Of a stretch of DNA of 64,000 nt, positions 33,496 to 46,153 are shown in pieces. Every line of letters starts with the position of its first letter. The first letter of the stretch is position 1. This DNA is from Erythroxylum novogranatense (taxonomy: Eukaryota; Streptophyta; Magnoliopsida; Malpighiales; Erythroxylaceae): assembly GCA_029891385.1 (NCBI GenBank), contig CM057227.1, forward strand, positions 57,661,567-57,725,566, given 5' to 3'. Under the pieces are notes generated by a model. The model had not been told where the DNA came from and searched no databases. It saw nothing but the letters and a program-made list of their open reading frames with translations. A program made the position numbers and the translations under genes.

Positions 33496-35777
33496 TGTTG
33501 GACCCCAAATTTTTGTTTTCTTGATGTTATTAAGCATAAATTATTTTGATTTATGATTTATGGTCTAGATTGATTTTATTGATAATATTCATGGAAAATT
33601 TGGAATTTATTGAGTTTATGGTGAAAATTATATTTATGGAAGGGTAAAAATATTTAAGGGTAAAATGGGAAAAACCCTTGAGTTAGGATGTTTAAGGCTT
33701 AGTAAGGAAGGGCATAATAGTCCTTGCCCATGTTGTAGGTTTAAGAGGTTAGAGGAATTAAAGATTAAAAGAAGAAAAGAAAAGAAAGGAAATAGAAAGA
33801 AGAAGAATCGAAGGAGTCGTGGCGGTGAAGAAGAAGAAGAAGAAGAAGAAAAGGAAGCTCGTTTGGGCGTTTTCCGACAGATTGAAGCATTCTCCGTAAG
33901 ATTAACTCCCTTAGTCTTGTTTAGGTTGAATCAAAGCTTGATATTGCTTAAAATGAGAAGAATCGATAGTTTAGGGTTTATGATGAACTTGGGTAGATTT
34001 GTTTGAGTTTGTTATGTTTGTTGATGTTTTTGGTGTTAGAATAAGTGTAGAATGGAAGTATATGACTTGATTCATGGCTTAGATTTGTTGTAGAAGAAGA
34101 AGGGAAGGTTTTAGGGTTGAAAATGTCGGAGATCTGGGTTCGGGAGTCGACCCTCCCGTCCGTACGTCGCGACGTGCTCATGAGCACGCCGCGGCGTGCG
34201 TGATTTTTGCTCGACGTGGCAAGAGGCTGGCCCTCGCCACAAGGCGTCTGGCGACTGTGACCTTCGCCATGGCCATGAGTTGTTCGTCGTCATGGCGAGC
34301 AACCTTCGTCGCGGCGAACTCAAAATGTTTCTGCTGTTTTGTTTTTAGGGTTTTGCGCATATCTTTTGATATAGAAGTACTTTTGGGGTGATTTTAGAGG
34401 CTTTGTGAACTAGAGAGATAGATCTACAAGTTAGATGAAGTGATGAAGTGATGAATTGGTTTCTAAGGATGTGAAATTTTAGTTGGAAGTTAAGAATGGT
34501 AACATTATGGTTTCTACATGAGTTCTGAATGAGAATTTGATTCTTATTGTTAGGAGAACAAGAGAGGCAAGAGGATCAAGAGGATCTAGAGGAAATTCAA
34601 TCCTAGGCAAGAACAAGCAGGATATCAGGTGGGTTCATGTTTATAATAAAGTATATAAGTGCTCATTGTTTAGTTCAAATCAAGCAAGATCTTATGCATT
34701 TGCATTTCATCATCCACGAATCACATTGCATACTACCATGAATGAGGATATGCTGCATTGTGATTGCATTCATGATTATTATCAAGATTTTACAAAGGAG
34801 TGTTTTCCTTTCACGAATACAAGTGCATGACTTCAAGCTTTATGAATTATACATGACAAGCAAGTTACAAGCAAGATTACAAACAAGTGCCAGATTGGCA
34901 AATCAGTTTACAAGAATACGAATTATGCATACTTATGTGGGTTTGTGGTGTCCCTCACGATAGTCAAGTGCATTGACTCGAGAAGGCTTCTCCCCCCGAC
35001 CGTGGGCATAGGGTTTCTCGATAGATTCCCTCATGAAACTACGTCTACACATCAACATTTCGATGGCTATGTGTAAGATGCGTCACGAACCCGGACACCC
35101 AAACCATCATGTTATGTGTTATGTTTTATTATGTGACATGCATCATGATTTATTCAAGAATCAAGTACTTTACAAGAAATGACTCATACATGTTCGGATA
35201 TTATGATTTCAACAAGTATTACGGCAATGAGATATTTTGAATATTTTGCTTATTACTATATTATAAATATGTTCCCATCGGCGTTATAGCTCACCCCCTC
35301 TAATCTCCCCCATACAGGTGACGAGTCAGAGATCGAGTGAGTGAGTCATGAGTACGGCAACACTCCAGTTATATTTTATCATGTTTATTTTCACAACTTT
35401 AATTTCATTTCAAGTATCATTGGTTCAAGAGTATTTTATATTTCGGCTCTTGAACTCAGAGTTGTAATTTGTTTTGAGATATCATCATTTGAAACATGAA
35501 TTACGGTTTTGGTTGCTTACAAGCATGAAAGCACGTTTTGAGTTTATTCACGATGAGTCCATTGAACTTCCGATGGTCTCCTTTCTAAATCGTTTAATCC
35601 ATGTTTCGCTTTGTTTACTTAAATTATGCATGAAAGCGGGTTTCAAGTGTACCTTCCAACAGGCCCACTACTCTTCCGCGGGTCTTTCTTTTGAAATGTA
35701 TTAGATGTATTATGATCACGTTTTCCCCACCACGCTCTCACACGTCAGACGTTGGGCTCCGGCAGCGGGGGCCAACA
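33496..35777 (+). repeat. Element C 5' LTR
   Basis: 2282 bp, TGTTGG to CCAACA. Almost identical to the 3' LTR except for a GC-rich island at 34127-34325, where the two copies differ heavily. A GAA-rich stretch lies at 33822-33855. TATATAAG at 34652-34659 could be the promoter, at low certainty. Confidence 0.95.
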
Positions 35778-35782
35778 TTGTT

Positions 35783-35794
35783 TGGTATCAGAGC
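35783..35794 (+). promoter_or_regulatory. Element C primer binding site
   Basis: TGGTATCAGAGC, complementary to the 3' end of initiator tRNA-Met, lies five bases after the 5' LTR. This is the standard minus-strand primer site of plant LTR retrotransposons. Confidence 0.85.
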
Positions 35795-35939
35795 GCCTAG
35801 GTTTTTGATCTAGGGCTACATAACATTGCTTTCAAGGAATAATTGCATTGTTTTACATGATTGGAACTGTTTTCGCATATTTTGAAAAGTGTCTTACTTG
35901 AACTGAAGTTTTCAATGGTTTTCTATTCAAGGAGTGAAT

Positions 35940-37170
35940 ATGCCACCTCGAAGGAGAACTCGTGGAGCTACGACTCGGTCTCATTCTCGTCAGGGGAGTA
36001 CGGATGAATCTCATATTCCTCAAGATGCCGGGACACATTTTGTTCCGATTTCAGAGACACCTAGTTTGCAACAAGAAGTGCCTCCTCCGCCTCCTCAGAT
36101 GCCTCAGGGGACTCCCATGGATCCGAGTTTCTTTCAAGCCTTTGCACAGGCTTTCACGTATGCTATGGGACAAGGATCGCAGAATCTCGATGCGATCTCG
36201 ATGAGCGTGGTGGGCGATATGATAAGCTCCGGAAGTTTGGGGCTGTAGATTTCAGTGGGACGACGAATCCCGAAGAAGCAAAAGCTTGGTTGAAGAGGAC
36301 TGAGAGGGTCCTAGTTCAGATGAGATGCTCAGATGAGGACAAGTTGGATTATGCAGTCAGTTTGTTGCAGGGTGATGCACTGCATTGGTGGGAATCAGTG
36401 CCCCACAGTCAGGTGGTTCCTTCGGTGCTGACATGGAGGGATTTTGTGGAAGTGTTCAGAAAGAAGTACCTGTCCAGGGTGTATGTGCAGGAGAAAGCTA
36501 GAGAATTTCTGAATCGATGCGAGAGGACATGAGTGTGGCGATGCGAGCTGAAGTTCACACAGCTTTCCAGATATGCAGCGAACATTGTGGCAACAGAAGA
36601 AGACAAGTGCCGCAAGTTTGAGGGAGGTCTTCATTTGGGAATCAGGGAGAAAGTCCTGATTCATAATTTCTGCGACTACCAAAGAAGCTAGTGGATGTTG
36701 CTCTCGGTGAGAGAAGTGGAGAATATTAGGAATGAGGCAATCAAGAAGAGGAAGAACAGGAGCGAGTATCGGAAGGTACCAAAGCTCCATTACCGAGAGG
36801 AGCACGAGGACCACATACACTCGAGTGAAGTGGATAGCGGTGGGGCTACCAGAACAAGCAGATGAGAGTGTTTGAGGCAAGCCTCTAATGTGGGAGGCAC
36901 AGTAGAAGCGGCGGAGTGGGTTCACTTACCCCATATGTGATCGATGTGGGAAGCACCATCGTGAGAGTGCCTCGGATCTCTTAGAGTTTGCTTGAGATGT
37001 GGAGAGAAGGGCATATAGCCAAGCATTGTCCGCAGCACCGAGACCAGAGGGGTCACGATTTGACTCTAGGCGTGCGAGACAGTGGGAACCAGGCGATTCT
37101 TGAAGTAGGCAATCGGGACTGCAAGGAAGACTGTTCCTCCAGGAAGGCCAAGGGGTCAGGCGCCGGCAAG
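35940..37170 (+). pseudogene. Element C gag
   Basis: Starts at ATG 35940 (M-P-P-R-R-R-T-R-G, paralleled by element D at 50807). The N-terminal region is Pro/Gln-rich. After a shift, the frame 36290-36532 carries the gypsy capsid core, with NPEEAKAWLKRTERVLVQM just before and GDALHWWESV within. Further frameshifts follow at about 36530 and 36600. Two zinc knuckles are recognisable at about 36940-37030: C-D-R-C-G-K-H-H and C-L-R-C-G-E-K-G, each disrupted by a small indel. The product would form the particle shell and bind RNA. Confidence 0.8.
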
Positions 37171-37171
37171 A

Positions 37172-37864
37172 GTGTTTGCCATGACCAGGGAGGAAGCTGC
37201 AGCCGCACCTGAGGTTGTCACGGGTATGGCTCGGTTATTCGATTTACCAGTGTTTGTGTTGATTGATTCTGGTTCCACGCACTCTTTTGTTTCTGCTAGC
37301 ATAGATTTGCATGGTATGAGTTCTTTGCCTTTGGATAGGCCCTTGATTGTTAGTACTCCTTTAGGGAGGAATGTGGTGATCAGTCAGGTGTATGAGCAGT
37401 GTGAGCTCTTTATAGATGGTGCTAGATTGGTAGTGGATTTACTGCCGCTAGACCTTAGAGGGGTAGATGTTATCCTGGGGATGGATACCATGGAGAAATA
37501 TCTGGCCAAGCTAGATTGTGGTCGGAAAGAGGTAGAATTTGATCTGGGTAATGGTGAGAGGGTGATCTTGGAGGGACGGAAGACACCAGCATCAAGATTG
37601 ATTTCAGCTATGTTGGCTGAAAGGATGATGGGCCAGGGATGTGAAGCTTTCTTGGCGCATGTTGTAGATGCCGATGTGCATGCAGGGAAGTTAGATGATT
37701 TCCCGATTGTGAGGGAATTCCCAGATGTCTTCCCAGATGAGTTACCAGGTTTGCCGCCGGTGAGGGAAATCGAGTTTGCCATTGACTTGATTCCCAGAAC
37801 CGCGCCTATTTCTATACCGCCTTACAGGATGGCTCCAGCTGAGTTGAGGGAGCTTAAGGAATAG
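37172..37864 (+). pseudogene. Element C protease and RT N terminus
   Basis: 230 codons open. The aspartic protease active site is LIDSGSTHSF at residues 30-39, followed by VDVILGMDTMEKY at about 99-111, the flap and second strand region of plant gypsy proteases. Residues 180-230 (FPDVFPDELPGLPPVREIEF) begin the RT. The frame ends in TAG at 37862, where a Gln codon (CAG) is expected, and the same frame resumes beyond. Confidence 0.9.
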
Positions 37865-39004
37865 TTGGAGGAACTATTAGAGAAGGGGTATGTCAGGCCT
37901 AGTTTGTCTCCTTAGGGAGCGCCCGTTCTGTTTGTCAAGAAGAAGGATGGATCATGGCGTATGTGCATTGATTATCGGAGACTTAACAAGGTGACAATTA
38001 AGAACAAGTATCCGTTGCCACGAATAGATGATCTGTTTGACCAGCTGCAGGGAGCACGGGTTTTCTCCAAGATTGATCTCAGGTCAGGCTATCATCAGCT
38101 CAGAATCAAGGAGTTTGATGTTAGCAAGACAGCATTCAGGACCCGTTATGGGCACTATGAGTTTTTGGTTATGCCGTTCGGCTTGACCAATGCTCCAGCT
38201 GCTTTCATGGATCTCATGAATAGGGTGTTCAAGGAGTTTCTGGATCAGTTTGTCATAGTGTTTATAGATGACATTCTAGTGTATTCTAAGAGTGAAGAAG
38301 AGCATGAGGAGCATCTCAGGATTGTTTTGCAGACTCTTAGGGAAAGAGAGCTTTATGCCAAGTTCAGCAAGTGTGAGTTCTGGCTTCATGAGGTGACTTT
38401 CCTTGGACATGTGATTTCGCAGGATGGTGTTCATGTGGATCCAAGGAAGGTTGAAGCAGTAGTGAATTGGCATGCACCCAAGACAGCGACAGAGGTGAGG
38501 AGTTTTCTAGGTCTTGCAGGTTACTACAGGAGGTTTGTAGAAGGATTCTCCATGATAGCTGCTCCTATGACCAAGCTATTGAGGAAGAATCAGAAGTTTA
38601 TCTGGACCGATGAGTGTCAGAAGAGCTTTGAGGAGCTCAAGCACAGGTTGACAAGTGCTCCAGTGCTGATTTTGCCTTCTGGTGATGAGGGCTATACAGT
38701 TTATAGTGATGCCTCTAGGAAGGGTCTAGGTTGTGTATTGATGCAGGGAGACAGAGTGATAGCTTATGCTTCAAGGCAACTGAAGCAGTATGAGTTGAAT
38801 TATCCGACTCATGACTTAGAGTTAGCAACAGTGATTTTTGCCCTGAAGATTTGGAGGCATTATCTTTATGGAGTTCAGACAAGGATCTTTACAGATCATA
38901 AGAGCCTCAAGTACTTACTGAGCCAAAAGGAGTTGAATTTGAGGCAGAGAAGGTGGATTGAGTTACTCAAGGACTACGATTTGTTGATTGAGTACCACCT
39001 GTAA
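37865..39004 (+). pseudogene. Element C reverse transcriptase and RNase H
   Basis: The same frame as the protease, interrupted only by TAG at 37913 where TGG (Trp) is usual. It then runs 347 codons from 37961. RT motifs are intact: [16 protein letters not shown] (motif A), [15 protein letters not shown], and [10 protein letters not shown] with the Y/F-x-D-D aspartates. RNase H follows: [36 protein letters not shown] and [20 protein letters not shown]. It breaks at 39002 through a small change in the Y-H-P-G-K-A-N linker. Minus two stops and this indel, this is an otherwise complete polymerase. Confidence 0.92.
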
Positions 39005-40420
39005 AGCAAATGTAGTGGTGATGCTTTGAGCGAAAAGTCCTCTATTGCTCATGTTCAGACAGTTTACCTTCCTTTATTGGAAGAGATGGCCAAGCTTAGA
39101 ATAAGCTTGGAGCAGGAGGAACCAGATTGCCTCTTAGCTACTTTCAGAGTTAGGCCTATACTTCGAGAGAAGGTTAAGGAGTTGCAGGCGCAGGATGCAG
39201 AGTTGAACAAGCTTAGGCAGGAAATTCAGAATGGTAAGGTTTTTAAAGTTGTAGTAAGAGAGGATGGACTCATGACAGTGGGGGGCAGGCTTTGTATTCC
39301 AAACAGCGGGGCAGTTAAGGATGAGATTCTGGATGAGGCACACAATGCGCCTTATGCCATGCACCCAGGTAGCACCAGGATGTATAGAGATTTGAGAGAG
39401 TATTTCTGGTGGAAGGGCATGAAGAGGGATGTAGCAGAATATGTCAGCAAGTGTCTCGTGTGTCAGCAGGTCAAAGCTGAACACCAGGCGCCTTCAAGCA
39501 AGTTGAGACCATTGTCTATTCCTGAGTGGAAGTGGCAAAGAGTAACCATGGATTTTCTGATGGGTTTGCCTAAGACTAGTAGGAAGCACAATGCCATATG
39601 GGTTATAGTGGATCGGTTGACGAAGTCAGCCCATTTTCTGGCGATTAGGCAGACAGATTCCTTGCATGTGCTCGCCAGGAAGTACATTAAGGAGATAGTT
39701 AGATTGCATGAGATTCCAGATTCCATAGTGTCTGATAGGGATCCTAGGTTCACTTCTCGATTTTGGGGAAGCTTGCAGGAAGCTTTAGGGACAAAGTCGC
39801 ATTTCATCTGACATTTCACCCTCGGACGGATGGTCAATCTGAGAGGACCATTCGGACACTTGAGGAATGCTCGGGGCTTGTGTTATGGATTTCAAGGAGC
39901 TTGGGATGAGCATTTGCCATTGGTCGAGTTTGCTTACAATAACTTCGTACCATTCTAGCATTCAGATGGCTCCATATGAGGCATTGTATGGAAGGAGGTG
40001 CAGGACTCCGATATGTTGGGATGAAGAAGGAGAGAGAAACTAGTGGGACCAGAGTTGATTCAGATGATCGTGGATAAAGTCAATCTAGTCAGCGGCGGTT
40101 TAAAGCGCCCAGACGGATGAAGAGTTACACCGATGCTCATCTAAGGAGATGGAGTATGAAGTCGGTGAGAAGGTGTTTCTCAAGACGTCTCCTTGGAAGG
40201 GAGTTATGAGGTTTGGCAAAAAGGCAAGTTAAGTCCAAGATATGTAGGTCCGTATGAGATTCTTGAGAGGATCGGACCTCTAGCCTCTGAGTTGGCGTTA
40301 CCGTCGAGTTGTCTCGGATCCATGATGTCTTTCATGTTTCCATCTTGAGAAGGTACAGATCGAGATCTTTCTCATGTCATTGAGTTTGAGACATTCGGTT
40401 GAGAGACGACTTGAGTTATG
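39005..40420 (+). pseudogene. Element C integrase
   Basis: The frame 39026-39811 (261 codons) contains the HHCC zinc region ([20 protein letters not shown], then C-L-V-C), the first catalytic block [10 protein letters not shown] and the second, [14 protein letters not shown]. The stop at 39809 results from a frameshift just before F-H-P-R-T-D-G-Q. Beyond it the frame changes repeatedly, with the third catalytic Glu block visible at about 39840 (Q-S-E-R-T). The C-terminal GPY/F-like region at 40180-40330 is in pieces. Confidence 0.88.
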
Positions 40421-40439
40421 AGGAGATTCGATGGCGATC

Positions 40440-40582
40440 TTGGACACCAAGGAAAAGGTCCTCGAGAACAAGACAGTTCAGCTAGTTAAGGTTACGTGGA
40501 GGAACCATTCGATGGAAGAAGCCACGTGGGAGCCTTTGGGCGCCATGAAAGAGAAGTATCCGTGTCTTTTCGATGATTCGTA
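40440..40582 (+). pseudogene. Element C chromodomain-like C-terminal tail
   Basis: The frame reads VQLVKVTWRNHSMEEATWEP and ends with a stop at 40580. It matches the tail of Del/Tekay chromoviruses, where a chromodomain-like fold directs integration to heterochromatin. Element D carries a closely related tail at 46112-46330. A 38-bp gap separates it from the PPT. Confidence 0.75.
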
Positions 40583-40602
40583 AATTTCGAGGACGAAATT
40601 TC

Positions 40603-40619
40603 TTTTAAGAGGGGAGAAA
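40603..40619 (+). promoter_or_regulatory. Element C polypurine tract
   Basis: TTTTAAGAGGGGAGAAA lies immediately before the 3' LTR start TGTTGG at 40620. Confidence 0.8.
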
Positions 40620-42899
40620 TGTTGGACCCCAAATTTTGTTTTCTTGATGTTATTAAGCATGAATTATTTTGATTTATGATTTATGGTCTAGATTGATTTT
40701 ATTGATAATATTCATGGAAATTTTGGAATTTATTGAGTTTATGGTGAAAATTATATTTATGGAAGGGTAAAAATATTTAAGGGTAAAATGGGCAAAACCC
40801 TTGAGTTAGGATGTTTAAGGCTTAGTAAGGAAGGGCATAATAGTCCTTGCCCATGTTGTAGGTTTAAGAGGTTAGAGGAATTAAAGATTAAAAGAAGAAA
40901 AGAAAAGAAAGGAAATAGAAAGAAGAAGAATCGAAGAGTTAAGGCGGTGAAGAAGAAAGAAGAAGAAGAAGAAAGGGAAGCTCGTTTGACGCGTTTTCCG
41001 ACAGATTGAAGCATTCTCCGTAAGATTAACTCCTTAGTCTTGTTTAGGTTGAATCAAAGCTTGATATTGCTTAAAATGAGAAGAATCGATAGTTTAGGGT
41101 TTATGATGAACTTGGGTAGATTTGTTTGAGTTTGTTGTGTTTGTTGATGTTTTGGTGTTAGAATAAGTGTAGAATGGAAGTATATGACTTGATTCATGGC
41201 TTAGATTTGTTGTAGAAGAAGAAGGAAGGTTTTAGGGTTGAAAATGTCGAGATCCGGGTTGAAGTCGACCCTCCCGTCCATACGTCATGACGTGCTCATG
41301 AAACGCCAAGGCGTCGTGATTTTGCTCGACGCGGTAAGAGGCTGGCCCTCGCCCAGCGAGGCGTCTGGCGTCTGTTGCCTTCAAATACCTTGTATGGTTG
41401 TTCGTCATGGCCAGCTGAACCTTCGTCGTCATGGCGAACTCAAAATGTTTCTGCTGTTTTGTTTTTAGGGTTTTGCGCATATCTTTTGATACAGAAGTAC
41501 TTTTGGGGTGATTTTAGAGGCTTTGTGAACTAGAGATAGATCTACAAGTTAGATGAAGTGATGAAGTGATGAATTGGTTTCTAAGGATGTGAAATTTTAG
41601 TTGGAAGTTAAGAATGGTAACATTATGGTTTCTACATGAGTTCTGAATGAGAATTTGATTCTTATTGTTAGGAGAACAAGAGAGGCAAGAGGATCGAGAG
41701 GATCTAGAGGAAATTCAATCTTAAGCGAGAACAAGCGGGGATATCGGTGGGTTCATGTTTATAATAAAGTATATAAGTGCTCATTGTTTAGTTCAAATCA
41801 AGCAAGATCTTATGCATTTGCATTTCATCATCCACGAATCACATTGCATACTACCATGAATGAGGATATGCTGCATTATGATTGCATTCATGATTATTAT
41901 CAAGATTTTACAAAGGAGTGTTTTCCTTTCACGAATACAAGTGCATAACTTCAAGCTTTATGAATTATACATGACAAGCAAGTTACAAGCAAGATTACAA
42001 ACAAGTGCCAGATTGGCAAATCAGTTTACAAGAATACGAATTATGCATACTTATGTGGGTTTGTGGTGTCCCTCACGATAGTCAAGTGCACATTGACTCA
42101 GAAAGGCTTCTCCCGCCTGCCCGACTGTGGCATAGGGTTTCTCAGATAGATTCCCTCATGAAACTACGTCTACACATCAACATTTCGATGGCTATGTGTA
42201 ATGACGTCACTTAACCCGGACACCCAAACCATCATGTTATGTGTTATGTTTTATTATGTGACATGCATCATGATTTATTCAAGAATCAAGTACTTTACAA
42301 GAAATGACTCATACATGTTCAGATATTATGATTTCAACAAGTATTACGGCAATGAGATATTTTTGAATATTTTTGCTTATTACTATATTATAAATATGTT
42401 CCCATCGGCGTTATAGCTCACCCTCTAATCTCCCCCAAACGGTGACGAGCCAGAGATCGAGTGAGTGAGTCACGAGTACGGCAGCACTCCAGTTATTTTT
42501 TGTCATGTTTATTTTCACAACTTTAATTTCATTTCAAGTATCATTGGTTCAAGAGTGTTTTATATTTCAGCTCTTGAACTCAGAGTTGTAATTTGTTTTG
42601 AGATATCATCATTTGAAACATGAATTACGGTTTTGGTTGCTTCAAGCATGAAAGCACGCTTTGAGTTTATTCACGATGAGTCCATTGAACTTAGATGGTC
42701 TCCTTTCTAAATCGTTTAATCCATGTTTCGCTTTGTTTACTTAAATTATGCATGAAAGCGGGTTTCAAGTGTACCTTCCAACAGGCCCACCACTCTTCCG
42801 CGGGTCTTTCTTTTGAAATGTATTAGATGTATTATGATCACGTTTTCCCCGCCACGCTCTCACACGTCAGACGTTGGGCTCCGGCAGCGGGGGCCAACA
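40620..42899 (+). repeat. Element C 3' LTR
   Basis: 2280 bp, ending GGCCAACA. Near-identical to 33496-35777 outside the GC-rich island 41247-41447. TATATAAG recurs at 41770-41777. Confidence 0.95.
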
Positions 42900-42904
42900 T
42901 TTAG

Positions 42905-43137
42905 GTTTCATCAATCACATTGAATCCATCCTTATAATAATCCATCATCCAACCTGAGCATGTCATAAGTCGCCTTACATCGTAATGCAAGTCGAACATG
43001 CCCTATATACACAAGTCGACTTATACGATACAAGTCGCCTTATGGCAATACCTAGAACAAGTCGACGTATGTACAATACAAGTCGACTTATCCAGAAAGA
43101 ATTGCTATACTTTCTAATCGGCTAATTCCTCAATCCA
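42905..43137 (-). other. Element A leader fragment between C and D
   Basis: Only 238 bp of element A separate gypsy C from gypsy D. It holds the diverged palindrome array at 42967, 42989, 43013, 43032, 43059 and 43080 (AAGTCGACTT or one-to-three-base variants). This corresponds to the element B array at 25249-25452. Confidence 0.75.
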
Positions 43138-43142
43138 TGTAA

Positions 43143-46100
43143 TGTTGGACCCCGTCTTTGAAGCCCAACATTCGGACCTATCCAGCGTAGAAGACCCACA
43201 ACCGAACACATATGCTAATCACAAATATGGAAAAATTTCACTTTATAAAAATTTGGGGTTAGCTCTTGATAAAAATGATCCCTCGGATCTCACGATTCCA
43301 ACGCAACTGGAATCGCTCAATTCGGGTTAGGAATGAAGATGTTATGGTTAAAACACTATCTCGAAGAAAACAATCAAAACTGAGCACTACCGACTTCGGG
43401 TAAGCATTTGAAAATCTTAAAGGCTTAATCACTGATCGGTCTCTTCATAAAACTTGTAGGTTTATGCCTCTAGTTTAATTTAAAACAAGAATCGCTTTGA
43501 TCGGAGCTCTATAGCTCAAGATATTTTAAAATTTCTGAAGCATAGTCAGCCCTTATCAACTGATCGCCATGCTTCGTTTCAAACCACCATTTTCAATTTG
43601 AAAGAAAATCTGATAAGTCCAGTGTAGAAAGGTAGAAAAATCTTTTAACAATCCAATGCTTCGAGAATGAGGTCGATCGGAGGTCTGTGCAAAAAGTTAT
43701 GGCCAAAAGAAGGAAGAGGGGTCGTAAGACAAAAACAGACGATAAAATGAGACGAAGATGACGTCATCCTTAGCAAAAAATCAGACGGAGATGATGTCAT
43801 CCTCAGCAAAAATCAGACGGAGATGAACAGTAACATCGTCGATTTTTGCTATAGTCATCGTCTGGTTTTGCTATAAATGCATCGTCTGGTTTTGCTTCGA
43901 TGCATCGTCTGGTTTTTTTCTGATCGTCGTCTGTTTTTGCTAAAGATGCATCATCTGGTTTTTGCTCTGATGCATCGTCTGGTTTTTTGCTACAAATGCA
44001 TCGTCTGGTTTTTGCTATAGTGCATCGTCTGGTTTTTGCTACGATTGCATCGTCTGGTTTTGCTACAATGCTGACTCCACTTGCAAAGGTCATAACTTTC
44101 CATTCGAACTCCAAATTTAACAAAATTGGTGTCTATTTCATAGAGAAAGAAAGATCTACATTTTCATGAAGATCACTGACCCAAATTCCAACTCTATAAG
44201 GGTCAAAATGGTCACAAAGGTTCTGTCTAAAATCATCAATTGACAGCACTTACATTTAATTCTAACCACTCACACCTACCATTTTAATCCTCATAAATAG
44301 CTTATAAACATCTTGAAGAACCCTACAGCTCGCTTATCACTTTCAAGGAGTCATAATGCTCCCATACAATCCTCTAACAACACGAAATATCAGAAAATGC
44401 AACATACCCAAAGAGACACCCAATGAAATCTCCAAACTTAAAAGAATGGTACACATGCTTCACACATAGGTCACAAATCAACAAAAACATATAATGAAGA
44501 GAGTCTAGAGCTCTCATTCTCTTTTCCAATCATAAGAAAGATTCATGCATAGCTTTGGTTACATATTGGCATATTCATCAAAATCAAGTACAAAACACAA
44601 AAGATGAGATGCTCAATGATCAATATGCTTACAAAGCTATTCCAAAAGCTAGTTATTAACTTAATACAAAAGTTCCTAAGTTCTTGGGTGATGTCGATGC
44701 CTTGCAAGGTTCAACTCTCAACTTGAATTTTCACCGAGGAGGAGAATGGGGTGAGCTAACACGGCTCGATGGCTAACAAATTTATAGCCATCACATAATG
44801 AGCCACACATACACACAATTAATAATCCAAAGCATTAGCAATTACATAATATGCTGAAATACTCAACTTTGTCACATAAATCACAATTTACTCAACTCAT
44901 CACATAAAGCATAATATGGAATCCTCTTGCAACTGAAACACATATTATGCATCATAAACACAAATAAATGATGAAATGCATACATTTGGCTCGAGAGTTC
45001 CATAAACACGACGAAAATCGAAGTTTACCGTAAACACGACGAGTCCAGTTTTCGGATCTCGTGGGCCACAAGCGAGCTGCCGGGAGAAGGCAAAAAGGGG
45101 TCAACGTGCACGTGACTTTACGATAGAGGTTCTCTCTCGCCCAAACACAACAAATTATGTTCACATATTCATACGTAAAGTAGCATTTTATGCTTCTTTT
45201 ATTCTTTCTAATCATCAAAGTTCCATTCTTTTCTTTCAAATCATATGAATACACTTTCAATATGCTTATAATATAACAAAGATAGCACACATAGGGCATT
45301 TGCCCACTACGTAACAACTATAAACATGTTACCCACCTATCGTCGGAAATCCGGATTCACGATTGCTCTTCCTCTCTCTCTTGAGTGAGGTTTCCTTGGT
45401 TTCCTTCAATAAAACACATTTCGAAACTCATTGGAAAAGTCGAAACATTCAAGAATCGATAAATCGATAACGAAGTCTTAAACCGAACCTACCCATAGCC
45501 CATTTAAGCTAAAACAACCAAACCCTAGCTTGGGGAAACACAAAAACCCATAGATCTCACCTCTCCCTTCAAACTTTACATAAACCCTAAGCTCCATTTC
45601 ATCCCATTTCTTGAATCTAACTCAAAGGAAGATAGATACTTACCTTAAGCTCTTGATTTCTCTTCTTTTTCTCCTTCTTTATTCTTCTCCACAAGCCTCC
45701 CACGATTTTCTCTCTTCCTTTCTTCCTTGGCTAGCTCACGTTTTTTCTTCTCTTCTCCTCTCCTTTGGATTCTACGACACTCTCTCTTCTCCTCCTCTTC
45801 CTTTAACTCTTCTTTAATTCCTTTAATTCATCCTACACCAAAACTACATAGTTTTGGCTTTCCCCTTACATAAAGGCTTTTGGGCCTCCACCTCCCAAGG
45901 CCTACTTCCACCAAACCCACTTATTATTAATCCTCCTTCTACTTAATCCATTTACCTAAGCCCATACTTTCCAATATTAAGCCCAAGCTTTCATTTAATT
46001 TCTAACTTCTAATTTCCAAGCCCAACATAAAAATATTTACATAAACACATAATTAAATCAATTAAGACAAAATAAAATAATTAACGAATAAATCCATAAA

Positions 46101-46153
46101 TAAATAATTAATTAATTCAAATAAAATAAAATAAAAATTTTCGGGGCCCAACA
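43143..46153 (-). repeat. Element D 3' LTR
   Basis: 3011 bp, TGTTGG to CCAACA on the plus strand. Pairs with 50995-54058. Contains a minisatellite of about ten 22-26 bp units at 43827-44071 and an inverted version of the unit at 43765-43822. Confidence 0.95.
43765..44071. repeat. Minisatellite in element D 3' LTR
   Basis: About ten tandem units of CATCGTCTGGTTTTTGCT plus a variable 4-6 nt spacer. The units at 43765-43822 are in the opposite orientation (AGCAAAAATCAGACGGAGATG-like, shortened), so the array folds back across AACAGTAA. The paired LTR has about twelve units at 51675-51965. Confidence 0.8.

Larger units (their letters stand above)
33491..42904 (+). mobile_element. Gypsy element C (Del/Tekay-like) with target duplication
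   Basis: Element 33496-42899 (9404 bp) is flanked by perfect TTTAG duplications at 33491-33495 and 42900-42904. LTRs are 33496-35777 and 40620-42899, with PBS at 35783-35794 and PPT at 40603-40619. The order gag, protease, RT, RNase H, integrase, chromodomain-like tail is Ty3/gypsy. It is inserted in the leader of copia element A. Pol is nearly open, so this is a young insertion. Confidence 0.95.

Noticed and set aside
33665..34006. Lys/Glu-rich 113-codon frame in the element C LTR
   Set aside because: Low-complexity GAA-rich LTR sequence; the 3' LTR copy at 40788 is truncated by a frameshift.
43803..44123. 106-codon repetitive frame K-P-D-D-A and similar (minus) as a repeat protein gene
   Set aside because: It is the translation of the LTR minisatellite; unit length near 24 keeps it open by arithmetic.
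45611..45817. Hydrophobic 68-codon frame as a membrane peptide
   Set aside because: Pyrimidine-rich LTR sequence of element D, repeated at 53557 with frame changes.
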